From Brachypodius melanocephalos (Eukaryota > Chordata > Aves > Passeriformes > Pycnonotidae), in assembly GCA_013398615.1 (NCBI GenBank), contig VZSR01003807.1:35714295-35778294 (forward strand): 64,000 bases of DNA, written 5' to 3'. Shown here piece by piece: positions 1 to 12,170 of the stretch. Under the pieces are notes generated by a model. The model saw only the letters and a program-made list of their open reading frames with translations. It searched no databases and was not told where the DNA came from. How positions within the stretch are numbered: position 1 is the stretch's first letter; each line of letters opens with the position of its first letter. A program made the position numbers and the translations under genes.

Positions 1-426
1 GTCACACAGGAAGAGAATTTCAGAATTCAGTGTTTGATCTCAGTAAGAGTAGTATAGATCCTTTTATTTCACCAGAGTCACACTAGGATTACACTTAGGC
101 AAAATAGCATTTGATGCTAGAATTTGAACACTCCGTAGGCAAAAAACAAAACAAAACAAAAACCAAAAAAAAACCCCAAACAAAAAAAAAAAAAAAGAAG
201 AGAATAATATTTAGATTGATAAAAGTGTTATTTAGATGTATGAACCCTAATAAGAATGGGAGCTTACATGCCTTCATGGGTGTGACTTTTGCAGATCTAA
301 CCCTATTCCCTCTTCCAACAGCCAGATGTAGAAGAACCTGCATGCATGATGTTGCATACTTCCATCTTGCTGATAGAAAATCTTCTGTAAGAATTAAGAA
401 CATTTGCAATTCATCTGTAGAGGATT
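1..426. other. Flank of CR1, no gene; A-rich low-complexity tract
   Basis: No gene is recognised. Positions 141-200 are an A-rich tract with scattered C and G, which creates a short overlapping ORF on each strand; both ORFs are composition artefacts. The rest is ordinary AT-rich sequence up to the 3' end of the CR1 element. Confidence 0.6.
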
Positions 427-3055
427 AAAGAATCATAAAATCATTTAGTATGTAAAAGATTCTTAAGCTCATTGAGCACTTCTGAGTCCTCTAAACCATG
501 TCCCTAAGTGACACATCTACATGTCTTTTGCATACCTGCAGGGAGAATAGTTCCACCACTTCCCCGGACAGTCTGCTCCAATGCCTGACAACACCTGGTG
601 AAGAAATTTTTCATTTCAGGTAGTTGTAGAGAGCAATAGGTCTCCTCTCAGCCTCCTTTTCTCCAGACTAAACACCAGGTCCTCATCAGACTTGTGCACC
701 AGACCCTTCACCAGCTTCATTGTCCTTCTCTGGACATGCTCCAGTGCTTCAATGTCCTTTTTGTGGTGAGGGGTCCAAAACTGAACACAAGATTTGAGAT
801 GCGGGCTCACCAGAGCTAAGTATAGGACAATGATCACTTCCCTTGTCCTGCTGGCCACACTATTGCTGATAAAATCCAGGATGCTTCTGGATTTCTTGGC
901 CACCTGGGAACAGTCCTGGCTCATGTCCAGTTGACCAGAATCCCCACCAGGGATCTTTTGAGCCACTCTGCCCCATGCCTGTAGAACTGCATGAGGTTGC
1001 TGTGATCTAAGTGCAGGATCTAGCATTTTGCTTTGTTAAACCTCAAACATTTGGCCTCAGCCCATTGATCCAGCCTGTCCAGATCCCTCAGTAAAGCCTT
1101 CCTACCCTCCAGCAGATCAACTTGCTCGCCCAACTTGGTGTCATCTGCAAACTGAGGATACATTTAATCCCCTCATCCCGATCACTGACAAAAATATTAA
1201 ACAAGACTGACCCAATATTGAGACCTGCAGGACTCCATTTGTGACCAGATGCCAACTGAACTTACCTCCATTCACCATTAGTCTCTGGCCCCAGCCATCC
1301 AGACAGATTTTAACCAATGAACAATGCACCCAAGCCATGAGCAGCCACTTTCTGCAGGAGAATGCTGTGGGAAATCGTGCCAAAGTCTTACTAAAGTCCT
1401 AGTAGACACCAGCCTTTTCCTCATCCACACACTGGGTCAAGATCAGGTTGTTTCAGCAGGACTTGCCTTTCCCAAACCCCTGCTGGCTGATTCTGATCCC
1501 CTGGTTGTCCTGCAGGTTCTGCATGATGGCACTCAAGATGATCTACTCCATGGCCTTCCGCAGCACCAAGGTCAGGCTGACAGGCCTGTATTCCCCAGCT
1601 TTTCTTGTAGATGGGTGTCACAGGTGAGTGTCACTCCAGCCCACTGGAAACTCCTTCTGGTAAACGATTGAAAGCGACTTGGTGAGCACCTCTGCCAACT
1701 CTGCCAGTACCCTTGAGCGGATACCATCTCATCCCATGGACCTGTGTGTGTCTGAGAGCAACAGATCACCAGATCATTTATGTTGGGCTATGGGGGCTTC
1801 ATTCTGCTCCCTGTCTTTAGGTGCTGCATACCTAAAGAACAGCTGGTCTTACTATGAAAGACTGAGGCAAAGAAATAGTGCAATGTTTCCTCATCTTTTG
1901 TTACTGTTTCCCCCACATCCAGTAAAGAGTGAAGATTCTCCTTTTATTCCTGATGTATTTCTAGACCCATTTCTATTGTCTTTTAAGTTTTGCTTGGACT
2001 TTAGCACTTTTAATATTGCCTGCATAACTTCATGACTTCCTTGTAGTCCCACTGAGTTGCTGCCCCTTCTTTCAAAGCTCATAAATTCTCCTTTATTTCC
2101 TGAGTTCCAGCCAAAGCTCTCAGTTCAGCCAGGCTGGTCTTCTTCCCCAACACCCTATCTTTCAGCCTGCTCCTACGCCTGTAAGGTTTCTTTCTTGAAG
2201 AATGTCCCGCCTTCCTGGACTCCTCTTTGCACTTCAGTACTCCCTTGCAGGAAACTCTCCCAACCAGTCTCCTAAACAGGCCAAAATCTGCTCTCTGGTA
2301 TTCCAAGGTAACTGTTTTACTACTACTCTTATAATTTTTTGATTTCTGTGCCCAGGACAGCTTCCAAGCATCACATCAGTCACCTGTCCTTCTTTGTTCA
2401 GAGTCAATGGGTCCAGCAGGGCACCTTCCTCAGCTGCGTTACTTACCACCGATGTTAGATATTTCCATGCACTCCAGGAATCTCCTAGACTGTTTCCTCT
2501 CTGTTGTGTTGCATTTCCATCTGTTAAGTTGAAGTTTCTCATGAGAACAAGATGTCAGTTGTGAGATTTTGCCCAGCTGCTTACAGAATATTTCATCTGC
2601 TTCTTCATCCTGTTTGAGTTGTCTATAACATTCCTACCATGACATCTTCCTTGTTGGCCTTTCCCCTGATTCCCCTGAAATTCCCTTGATTTCCCCCATA
2701 CTCAATGCTATTGACACCATCATTAAGCTCTAGACAATCCAAACTTTCCCTAACATAAGGGATTATTCCTCCTTGCCTATCCCTTCTGAAGAGTTTATAG
2801 CCATCCAGTGGAGCATTCCAGTTGTGCAAGTCATCCCAACATGCTTCTGTGATGGGAACTCTGTCATAGTTCTGCTGTTGCACTGTGATCTCCTGTTTGT
2901 TGCCTGTGCACTGCTGTAGATACCCTTTAGCTGAGTTATTGATTCCACTGCCTTTTTGGGGGAAGAACCCTAATTCCTGCATAACCATTCTCTCTACACT
3001 AACTAGCAAGTAGATTGCACCCAACCAAATAACCCTCAGATCCAATTTTGAAGTA
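427..3055 (-). mobile_element. CR1 LINE retrotransposon, 5'-truncated and decayed
   Basis: This is a non-LTR retrotransposon of the chicken repeat 1 (CR1) clade, read on the minus strand, so its 3' end lies at the low coordinate. What is seen: a decayed CR1 3' terminus (429-450, AATCATAAAATCAT-like), the conserved 3' region (about 490-609), then the antisense of ORF2 up to about 3050. The reverse transcriptase and endonuclease parts are colinear with CR1 ORF2 as known from birds. About 2.6 kb remains of an element usually near 4.5 kb, so ORF1, the 5' UTR and the first part of the endonuclease are missing, as is usual for LINE insertions. The segment that normally lies between the 3' region and the end of ORF2 is missing at about 609-619, which points to an internal deletion. 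Stops and frameshifts make it inactive. CR1 does not make clear target-site duplications, and none was found. Confidence 0.93.
616..3045 (-). pseudogene. CR1 ORF2 remnant (endonuclease and reverse transcriptase)
   Basis: In its own reading direction (3045 down to 616) the remnant shows these parts. The partial APE-type endonuclease is at 3045-2623, including a DGYKLFRRDRQG stretch typical of CR1, and continues at 2542-2234 with an EGALLDPL-like motif. A linker follows at 2306-1891. The reverse transcriptase start is at 1769-1421, including a TPIYKKSWG block. The RT middle is at 1383-1141, with the NG...SW...TNGV...SILG block. The catalytic motif FADDTK is encoded at 1151-1134 and is intact. 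The C-terminal part is at 1026-616, with SRTREVIIVLYLALVSPHL and FSLEKRRLRGDL. The pieces sit in several frames separated by stops, so no complete protein can be made. The original enzyme nicks target DNA and copies its RNA into the nick. Assignment to CR1 is secure; the subfamily is not resolved. Confidence 0.92.
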
Positions 3056-5228
3056 AATTAGAGACCTTTTCTGCTATCTTTCAAGTGCATGTACTTAGTG
3101 TTACAATGCAAATCCACAGTAGCTTTGTTCCCCGCTCATCAGCCCAGAGCCTGGATTGTTAAATGCAAGTTGCAATAGAGCTGTGTGGTGGTTCATCTCA
3201 CGTTTGAATTAGAGTTGTCTTTGAATCAGCTGTCTTTGACAGCTGATACCGGAGAAAATATTAAAACACAATTTCTATTCAGCCAATGCTTTTTTCTCTT
3301 ATAGAAATTGGACAGTTTTCCTATGAGATTTTTAGACTACATGCAGTAATTTTTGCTGTCTTTAAGAGAGGAAAAATCTTGAAAGCTACTCCGACTAGTT
3401 TTCTACACTAGTTCGTGAAGACATTTGGTACAACCTCAACAAGTAGATTCATTCTCTTGGCATTTGTGAACTGTGGTAAATGAGAAATTTACATGTTAAA
3501 ACTTCATAAATTCTGTCAAAACAACTCAATATCAGTAAGTGCACACACTCAGCCTGTTGGAAATGCCTGCTGGAATTCAGCTTACCATAAACCTCCATAT
3601 AAAAGATGGTAATTTTCAAGGCCCTTAGTTTCTGTCCAAGGTAGAAAAAGATACAACCCATTAGGGCCCCTTGCTTTCATGCTTGTTTTATTTGTTGGTG
3701 GTTTTTTTTTTTTTGCCCCACAAGAACATAATTTAAAACAAAACATTTTCTCTTCTCCTTTATTCCCATTGAATGAAAAGCAGAGGAATTCACTTTCAGC
3801 TAAAATTGTATTTAATCTGTAGTCCTGTGTCTAAAGTAACACAGCCAGGCAGGAAAAGGTTCTCAAGTCTTCACACAAGATGCCCTTGGGACGCTGCCCA
3901 GACTACAGTCGTGTGATTATACCCTTCCCACAAACGTGAGCCCTGGGGAAGCAAGAACTGAACTTTTGGTTCATTACAAAATAAATAAATATAACCACTG
4001 AAGTTTTACCGTTGGAAATGAAGAACTCATGCTGGATACAAAAGAAGATTGGAATTGGAAACTCATCACAGATAAGAAAGTAGAATATGGTTCGTCTCTT
4101 GAGAGCTTGTCAAAATAAATATATTCAGAGACCACATGCAGATGCTCTCATCATTTTAGGCATTGTGCACAACCATATGAAAAAGGGATTAGCACAACAG
4201 AAATAAACAGGCCTTTTCTTAGTTCTTTCAAAGACATAGTGGAAGGAAGGAGAAGAATCCCCCTCCTAATTAGATGGAAAACAAATGAAAAAAATTACTG
4301 GGCTAGAAAAAAAATAAAAGAACCAAAAGCAGAAAGAACATTCAAACTTTTAACTGAACTTTTAAAAAGAAATCAAAATGAAGGGATTATAGTAGATATT
4401 CTCAGAGATAAATCCATTTTTTCTTCACTCAAAGAGGAACAATTTTTTTCTGTGTCCATGCCAGCATCAATGCTGACATTAGTTATATTTTCAAGGTATC
4501 ATTTCTTTTTTATTCTAAGATAAAGAACTTTCTTATTACTATGTTTGACTGATGTTCATGTGTTATTTTGATGAAATAGAATAATTTCTGAGGATATGTA
4601 CGATATCTCCTCAATTTTACAACCTTTAATAAACACAATATCTGTGTCTCTTGTATCTTGACACTACCAGCAGTACATATTGCCATACCGTAACCCAATT
4701 TAACTATTAAAAATCATACTTCATACTTTTGAAGTAGTTATTTTTGCTTTTTGTTCCTTTGCCTATGAAAAGAATTTGTGAGAAATAGCAACGGGTCCAG
4801 CCAAATGCTGATTCCTGACCTTCATGATGCATAAGCAGAGAAGAGCAGTGTCCTTTGCCCAGCAGTGAAAGAAAGGGTGGCAGCAACTTCACCATCACTT
4901 GGTCTGTGTTGCTGCACATCCAGAGCCATCCTGCCCTTCCTGCAATGGAGCAATGAGAATTCCCTAGGAACTACTATAATTCCTGTTTGTGAAATGTGGT
5001 GGAGATGATGAGTTCCTCAGCTTTCCAAATTCTGCAGCCTATACACATCACTTTTACTAATGTGGGGTTCTTGGCTAAATGGCTCACAGAGTCAGAGAAA
5101 GGGACACCCCCACAGGACTTTTGATATACACTATTTTAAAATAGCCTATAAGAGAGAATATTTGTATAACATTACATCTGAGATTTTCCAAATCACATAG
5201 GTACCCCCATATATCTGGTCTATGTTCA
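3056..5228. other. No gene recognised
   Basis: About 2.2 kb of AT-rich sequence. It holds a T13 run at 3712-3724 and several A-rich patches near 4260-4380 that create a spurious lysine-rich ORF. No repeat family, splice-bounded ORF or RNA gene was recognised. Confidence 0.55.
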
Positions 5229-5372
5229 CAGAACCATGGAATATTCTGATTTGGAAGGGATGCACAAGAATCATCATGTCCAGCTCTTAAATGAATGGCT
5301 TCTACAGGGATCAAACTCAAAACTGGAATTACTAGAGTCATCCTTTGAGCAACTGAGCTAAGGGTCAAACCT
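5229..5372 (-). mobile_element. TguSINE1-like tRNA-Ile/CR1 SINE, diverged copy
   Basis: On the minus strand the element begins near 5370 with a tRNA-like head: an A-box-like CCTTAGCTCAGTTG and a B-box-like GAGTTTGATCCC, followed by the end of the tRNA body near 5295. The tail from about 5290 to 5229 matches the end of a CR1 LINE (AGAGCTGGACATGATGATTC, then CCCTTCC and a GGTTCTGTGA-like end). The same layout recurs at 58631-58780. This is the structure of TguSINE1, in which a tRNA-Ile head provides the pol III promoter and the CR1 tail allows mobilisation by CR1 reverse transcriptase. The anticodon region has mutated, so it is older or more decayed than the other copy. Confidence 0.8.
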
Positions 5373-5739
5373 TTTAGAAACTTGCAGTCTTTTAAGAGTA
5401 GCAGAAGAAGCATTCCTTAACACCTTTGTAAATCCAGGCCCTAACTCACATCAGATTTTATTTAGCTGCAGGATCCTCTCTTTCTAAGGACTTTTTTCAT
5501 AGCCATGACATTTTTTCATAGCACCAGAGATGATCATAAAACAGGGTCTGTTATTAGAGTATAAAACTTATTTTATAACCTTAATTCATGAAGGCCTATT
5601 GAAATCAATAGAATACCTCTAAAATTCATGCTTCACTATTTATTGTAATTTTGCTTATATGTAAGAGGTAAATACAACTGGATTTCTTGTAGATCACTAA
5701 ATTTAAAACAGATACCCTTACTTTTGCCCTTACTGAGTT
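5373..5739. other. Spacer between SINE and candidate coding relic
   Basis: No feature is recognised. The low-coordinate end of the minus-strand ORF runs into this stretch, but its residues beyond the possible donor at about 5725-5735 look like intron read-through and not like protein. Confidence 0.5.
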
Positions 5740-6215
5740 CTGCTTGACTGAGACACACTTTCTGGAAAGACATTCATCCTTGAGATGAGGCCATGGAAAA
5801 CCTGATATTTCTTTTAACAGTATGTCGTATTGATCAATATCAGTCCTATGAATATTCTTCAACAATTTTTCCTTTGCATATTTGGCTTCAGCTTTCATAA
5901 ATTCATTGTGTCTTCTCCTATAGTACACCCTTTTGATGTCAGGTTTTGGTCTTTTGGAGTTTTTTTCAAATATTTCTAAACTATCACTAAACACTGTAAG
6001 TTGCCTCACTGACTATTTTATGAGTCAAACTGATTGAAGTCTTCAGGCAAGGCTTATATACTTTGCAGTCTTCCTTGCAAACAATTTTTTTTGCTTCTTT
6101 TTCCTCCACACTTTTCAGTTTCCAACATCACCTTGAGGATCTGGAGACCAAAACACTGTGAAATACAGACATTAATCCATACATACAATTGTTTTAATTC
6201 TATTTACTGCTTAAC
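5740..6215 (-). pseudogene. Candidate coding relic, unknown protein, frameshifted
   Basis: On the minus strand about 90 codons (roughly 5995 to 5735) read like a soluble, highly charged protein: rich in K, R, E and D, with a segment KRPKPDIKRVYYRRRHNEF and, further on, ISGFPWPHL. Upstream (6215 to about 6000) protein-like text continues in two other frames. A one-base shift in an A8 run near 6086 would link the first two blocks, and another shift is needed near 5990-5995. The 5' edge at about 6211 follows a TTTCACAG acceptor-like site, and the 3' edge at about 5733 has a CA|GTAAGG donor-like site. Two readings are possible: a decayed retrocopy, or a dying exon. The family is not recognised and no function is claimed. 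It could still be a chance ORF. Confidence 0.33.
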
Positions 6216-9200
6216 CTGTTTTCACATGCAGAATCGCCTGAGGCCTTTTTTCTCATAATATTAAACTCCCCCAAAAAATTTTCAGCAATGAGTTTCTCAA
6301 ATTAAATACTCACATCCATATCCAGTACTTCAGCCTGGTTTTAACTGGCACCATTTGAGCATGATCTGTGATCATGAGTTCTATATTCAATAATTACTTA
6401 TGAACATCTCGACTTACATGATTTTTTTATTTTTCAGGGTCTCCACTTTGATTAAGTCCTGCGTAGTGCAACAGTCTCCCTAACAACAGTGATTCCAGAA
6501 GAGGTGTCACTTAATGCAAAATGAAACTTAAATACTTCCAAACATCCTTGCACATATGTTAATGATGCTTGGTTATTCTTAATGTAGACTCCAGTGGGAG
6601 AAGCAGGATCAGTGCGTAAACAGTAGTCTATTAATAAAATGGACTAAAAGGAGGTAATCTCTCTTCAGTGATGTGGCTCTTCCCAGGGTCCTGGATCCCA
6701 TGGAAACTCAGGGCTAAACAAAAATATCTGTAATGGGATAGGAAATGATCCTGGGTTCTAATTAATGGTTTCGATAAGCTTGTATTCAAAGTTTTGTCTG
6801 TGTCTACTGAAGTTCACAAGTTTTGCAGTGTCCAAAGTTCTCGATTTCTCAAGGAAACCTGAACAATCTCGGACCAAGCTCCCTTCCTTTGCTACGAAGA
6901 AAACATACACGGGCCCAGCCCCAAACAGACACCTCAAAGGAGTTGGTTAAAGCCATCAGCTTGTCTGGGCTTGCAGGACTGATAGCTGGGGCTGCCTGTG
7001 TTGAGAAGCAGGTCAGCCACATCAACATACACACTCTAAAGAGAAACCCCTGTTGAAGTTGTAGGGGAATGCCTTATCTCCTGAAAGAGGACCAAGGATG
7101 AAATTTTCACAGACAGTTGAGCTGGTTCAAGGGACCTCCAAGTAACTCACAGTAAAGTTCTAGCACAAAACTGCTGACAGAACTGTCTGGGGAGCTCCTT
7201 TATACTCGTGGGGGTGAGTTCATAAGGCATGTCTCATCAGTGACAAAAGAGAGACATATTTAATAATTGGCGTAGATAAGAGAAAAACATCCTGAAAATC
7301 CCCTGTCATTTACCTTTCACAAGTATAGAAGTCCAGAGGCTAAAACTTAGAACTAAATCAGAATTGAAACATTTTATATAAATAGTCTGACTTCATGGCC
7401 CTTCATAAAATGGGACAACACCACAAAACACTGGCTGTTTCCTCCCCTGCTCTCTCTTCCAGTGTTTTTCCAGGTTCCAGGGTCACTGTGCCACGAAAAC
7501 CCCTGACCCCTGGCCAAAATACTCTCTCACACAGCTACCTTTTAGTTCTAGATGTATTCATCTTATGCTTTGACCAGACCTTACTAGATCAATAGAACTA
7601 AGCTTTTCTTCACTGGCAGACATGCTTGCCTTTATCTATGGGTGAAAGTTTTTTGAGTATTTCTAGGCTTATTTAGCTGTTCAGCTGAAAACAAAGTACC
7701 ATGTCAAAAAGAAGAAAAACATTTGAAAGAAAACTGTACTTTCATCACAGACTTTCTTCTATAAGCTTCAAATTTAGTGAGAGAATTGTGGCTTCATAAC
7801 TGTATACAAACAAGGAAAAACTTTTGACCTCTGTCCTTTCTCATAACTATATGAAAAGAAAAAGTTTTTACTTTTTTTTCCCATGAGGAAGATTTGCTTC
7901 CCTTTGAAGATCTTCCATCAAGATAAAATTTTCTTACATCAATATACTTTCACATAAATATACTTCATTTTGTTTTCATGTCAATCTAAGGGGAGTAAGA
8001 ATGGAAAACTCCAAATCTTATTTTAATAAATTAATAATAATGATGCTATCCTATTTAAGTTTCTGCATGTGCTACTTGGTATAGAATAACCTCAAGCAAA
8101 GAGAGTCTTCAATGAAACCCTTCAAAAAGGAACATGGATTTGAATTTAAGAATGAGAAACTTTATATTTACACCATGGCAGATGAAAGAGATGCTATCTG
8201 TAACATGAAAGCTTTAAAAACATTAAGTCCAAGGTAAACAAAGAGAAGTGCAAGCAAGTGTTCAGCAACTACATTGGAATCTGCAGTGAGATGTCAGTAG
8301 TCAAAGGAACATCCGTTCAGGCTGGCTGAGGACTGTGACACCGTGACACCTTCCATCTGCATTTGAAAATGGTTTTGGCCCTGAGATCCCAGGGTTCCTG
8401 TTCTGGTGAATTTTTCCTATGTGAAACCTGAGGGCAGAGAATTCTTTGCTTTCAAGTCAGGGAATGGGGAAAGAATGCACTTTATGGATCAAATTCCCTT
8501 TTCTTACATCATCTGCTTCTGTGTAGAAAACTTAAGATGTTAAGGGTTGGCAAAATGATGAATAAGGGAGAAGATTCCTTGTCCTTAAAAATGAGAAAGG
8601 AAATATATGGTGCCTGGATAGCATTAGCTAAGATTCAAAGGAAACCTGTCTATAAAGGCAAAATTACACCAAAAAGACAATTGTGATCAGGATCTAACCC
8701 CAGTCTTGGCCAGAGCTTCTACCATGCCTGAGGTTGGGTTATAATGTCCATTTCCCTTGTACTCCTTCAAAACACTTTTCCTAAAACAGACAATTTCAGA
8801 ATTCTTAGAAGATGAGACATATGTTCTTGCTTGACTCAATTAAAATATCTCCATGTTGAAGTCAGAATTGAGAAAGACCTCTGATATTTTTTACTCCTTG
8901 ACCCCTGTGACAAGGATAATTTTTTAGTGTTCTGTGTGTGCTGTCTGCAGTAAGTGATGTTGTTTCAGCCTCAATAGGCCATTGGGTTGGAGACCATTTT
9001 CCACACCTGCAAGGAAAAAAGCTAAAATTAAACCTCACAAGGGCAATTCATTTAGTGAAGGGGAAGTTTTTTATTGCTCAACAGTGACACCTCTTGATAT
9101 TCAGCAGAATATTACTGATAACCTTCAAAGATAATTTAATGCAGTTTGCAGGACAGAGTACTGCAGGCGGTGCAGTTTCTCCCAGAGGAAAGGTTTTTCT

Positions 9201-12170
9201 TTCTTGGTTTATTCAGGAAAAAGCATCTCAGCATCCAATCTATTGTTCCAACATGAGAGGATCAGGAAATGAAAAGATTTATAGGGGAGCAGATCAGAAC
9301 CGTGAATCTGTATCCCCAGAAAATGCATTTGTCATGAAATTAGAAAGTTGTAAAAATGTCAAAAAAGTCAAAATATTGAAAAAGACATTTTATCAGCTTT
9401 AAGCTTTTCTTCTGAAATGTTAATATTTTTAATACGATTGTTGAAATCAATATTTACCCAGAAAAATTTTTATTCATTCAAACCCTACTTTATGTCAGAA
9501 TTTTTTATTATCAAACTTTTCATATGCATAACTTCTACAAAGACCTATACCCAAAAGTCAGCAAAGAATCTGGCTACTTGCATATTCAGTCAAATAGAAT
9601 TTGTAGTAGCAACAATTGAATTTATTAACTCTTTAAAACACTACTATAATGCAAATGAAAATTTAGATTTACAAAAGCCAAAGAATTGAAAAAAAAATGA
9701 ACTAAAAATAAACCAAGTCTAGCAGGTGTCCTTCCAGCCGGATATGGAATATCGCCTACCTTTCTGGTAGCTGCTTTAGCTGGCTCTGACACTGTATTTG
9801 GGATCTAGCCATGAAAAGTTTAAATAATCATTGTTTTTAGGCCAAATGCTGAGTTTTAGAACAAGAAATTTTGGCTCACATTCGTCTCTATAACAGATGT
9901 TGATTGGCCAGCTGAAATTTGTTCATGCATTTTACGAGTGAGTGCACCCTTTTGCCAATTCAACAGAAGCATTTGTGAGAAATCCAAACACATCCATTTG
10001 TGTTGGAGCTCTAGCTTTATTCTGCTCGTGGTACAAGTTCATTAGTGAAATAGCTGTAGATCAGCTGAAAATAGCTTGGCATTTAGGTATCCTCCACTGG
10101 CACCAATTAGCATTATGGAATAACAAGATCTATGAAGAAAATCTCTGGGGACTATAGCATAGACAGTAAATGTGTGAACAAAGAGTTAATTCCTAGCTAA
10201 TAAATTCTCAAGACACTGAAACAAATTAATTGTGAAATGGTTTAACGATTTAGTGACAATAATAGACAGACTGTAAATTTGAAGGTTTATTTCAAAACCA
10301 GTAAAAACTGCACAGAGAAAGGGTAACAGTAAAAGAAAAAGTGCTAACCCAGAGCGAAGAAAATTTGAAAGCTGTAGGGAAGATTTAGGAGCAGCAATGG
10401 TTTTAAGGGCACACTCTTTATGTCTGTCATTATTTTTTAAGTGGAGCTTTAAACCATGCCTACCAGTAAAATGTTGATACTTCATCATTTGTAAGAAATC
10501 AGCTACTTCATTGTTTGTAAGAAATCAGCTGTTACTTTCGTCTAGTAGTAGAGTAATAATTGGTGCTAAAAATCTGAGAGGCATGCTATGCCTGCATACC
10601 ATAACAAAACCCTGCTGTCCAAGCTTTGCAATATGCAGTAGAAGTAAACAAATGTGAAAAAGCACATCAGACAGGGAGAAAACAAAACCCCAGAGGTGAG
10701 ACACATAGCTGAAAATGCTCCTTATTTCTGGGCAGTGAAACTTGCCATTTTAATGATGACAGGGTTGTCTGTTGAAATATTTCGAGAAAAGCTATTTGAA
10801 AAGTCTTTTGGCCTCAACCTCTAGATATATACGCATGGGGACATTGAAATAGAGCCAGGAATATTTTAATGCTGATTTTTGGAATCACATTATAGCACCC
10901 TACCTATTTTAGGGTTTTAAGGAATTAGGAGAATAAAAGTATTTAATTTTGTGAGTTGAGTTGTTTATCTCGAAGTGGATATATTGCATTTCTCTGCAGC
11001 TGAAATGGAAACACCTTCATATAATGAACCCTGTAAATGAGTAAAGACTCATAGACTGGATTTTTTTGTTGTTGTTTTTTTGGGACGAGACTCTTCTCTC
11101 TGCTCAATCCATATAGCTAGATTTAATTTTTGAGCAGATTTCATCCTGTGAACACACATACGCAAAAATTTGCATCCACATAGGGGAGACACAAACACAA
11201 AGGAAAGAAAAATAAATTGCCCCAGCAAATATAGCACAATGTAATACTTGGAATCAAACAGACACAAAAGCAGAGACTAAATAATCCAATACTAGTGGAA
11301 ACTCAATGCATCTAAAAGCCAAGAATGCACCTTCAGTAAGAAGTATTTTCCTTTCTTCTTTGGCATCTTTTGACCAATATATCTGATAAAAAGAGATTAT
11401 TTTTATTTCTTTTAGATTAGTCAGAAAAGCTCAAATTCTTGGCTATAAGACAATTTGCCAACACTCTATTGATCAAAATACCTCTTTAAACTTTCATGTA
11501 AACACAGAGTTATACCAACCTAGTTTGCTAATGGATTTTATTTTCCCTAACTTTAGAAAGCTAAATAAAAATTAAACATCTAATCTAAGCTAGCCATCTG
11601 GGCTACAGTTATACCCAAAAGAGGAACAGAGAGCCAGGCAGAGAGAAGGGCACCTCTAGACTGTGTCTGCCTCACATTCCTTTTTGCTATGAGCCCTTGG
11701 ATAAGACAGCTCTGGATAGCTCTGCCATCTCCTTCTTTCAGGGAGGTAAATTACTGAACTACATCTCTCTCTCATTCAGGTGAGTCCAGCTATGTAAGAT
11801 GAATGTCCAACCTAGGAGTTACACCTCCCCCATTACTTTTTGGCACCTTTGTTCTTTGCTAAAAGCACAAATATGTCATTATTTAAATAGCACAAATGGA
11901 GAGCCAAATAAGGACTTTACCCAGCTAGTATATCTCTCCCTTTCTCCTTCTAAACAAAATACGTGAGAGGAAGGTAAGATGAAATGAAACATGGAGTTTC
12001 CTGCTTTGTGTGGTTTCTACTGCTCCAGATTTACCATGAGAATTGTACCACTCATATTCTCCCTTCAAAACAAATAATATGCTTTTAAATAAAATACAGC
12101 AAGGTCAATCCCTCATTTGGAAACTTGAAAAGTGCAGTTTTGTCCTAGATATGTATAATTATCAAAAGCA
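6216..12170. other. No gene recognised; one short tandem duplication
   Basis: About 6 kb of unique-looking AT-rich sequence. The ORFs present are short and lack protein-like composition. The only structure seen is an adjacent duplication of 26 bp at 10479-10530, listed separately. No CR1, LTR or tRNA-like piece was recognised. Confidence 0.5.
10479..10530. repeat. Tandem duplication, two 26-bp units
   Basis: Units 10479-10504 and 10505-10530 are directly adjacent and differ at two positions near the middle (ATC versus TTG context). This is a simple local duplication, probably from replication slippage, with no sign of expansion. Confidence 0.9.

Noticed and set aside
95..428. ORFs of about 105 codons on both strands
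   Set aside because: Both are created by the A-rich tract at 141-200, which reads as poly-lysine or poly-phenylalanine.
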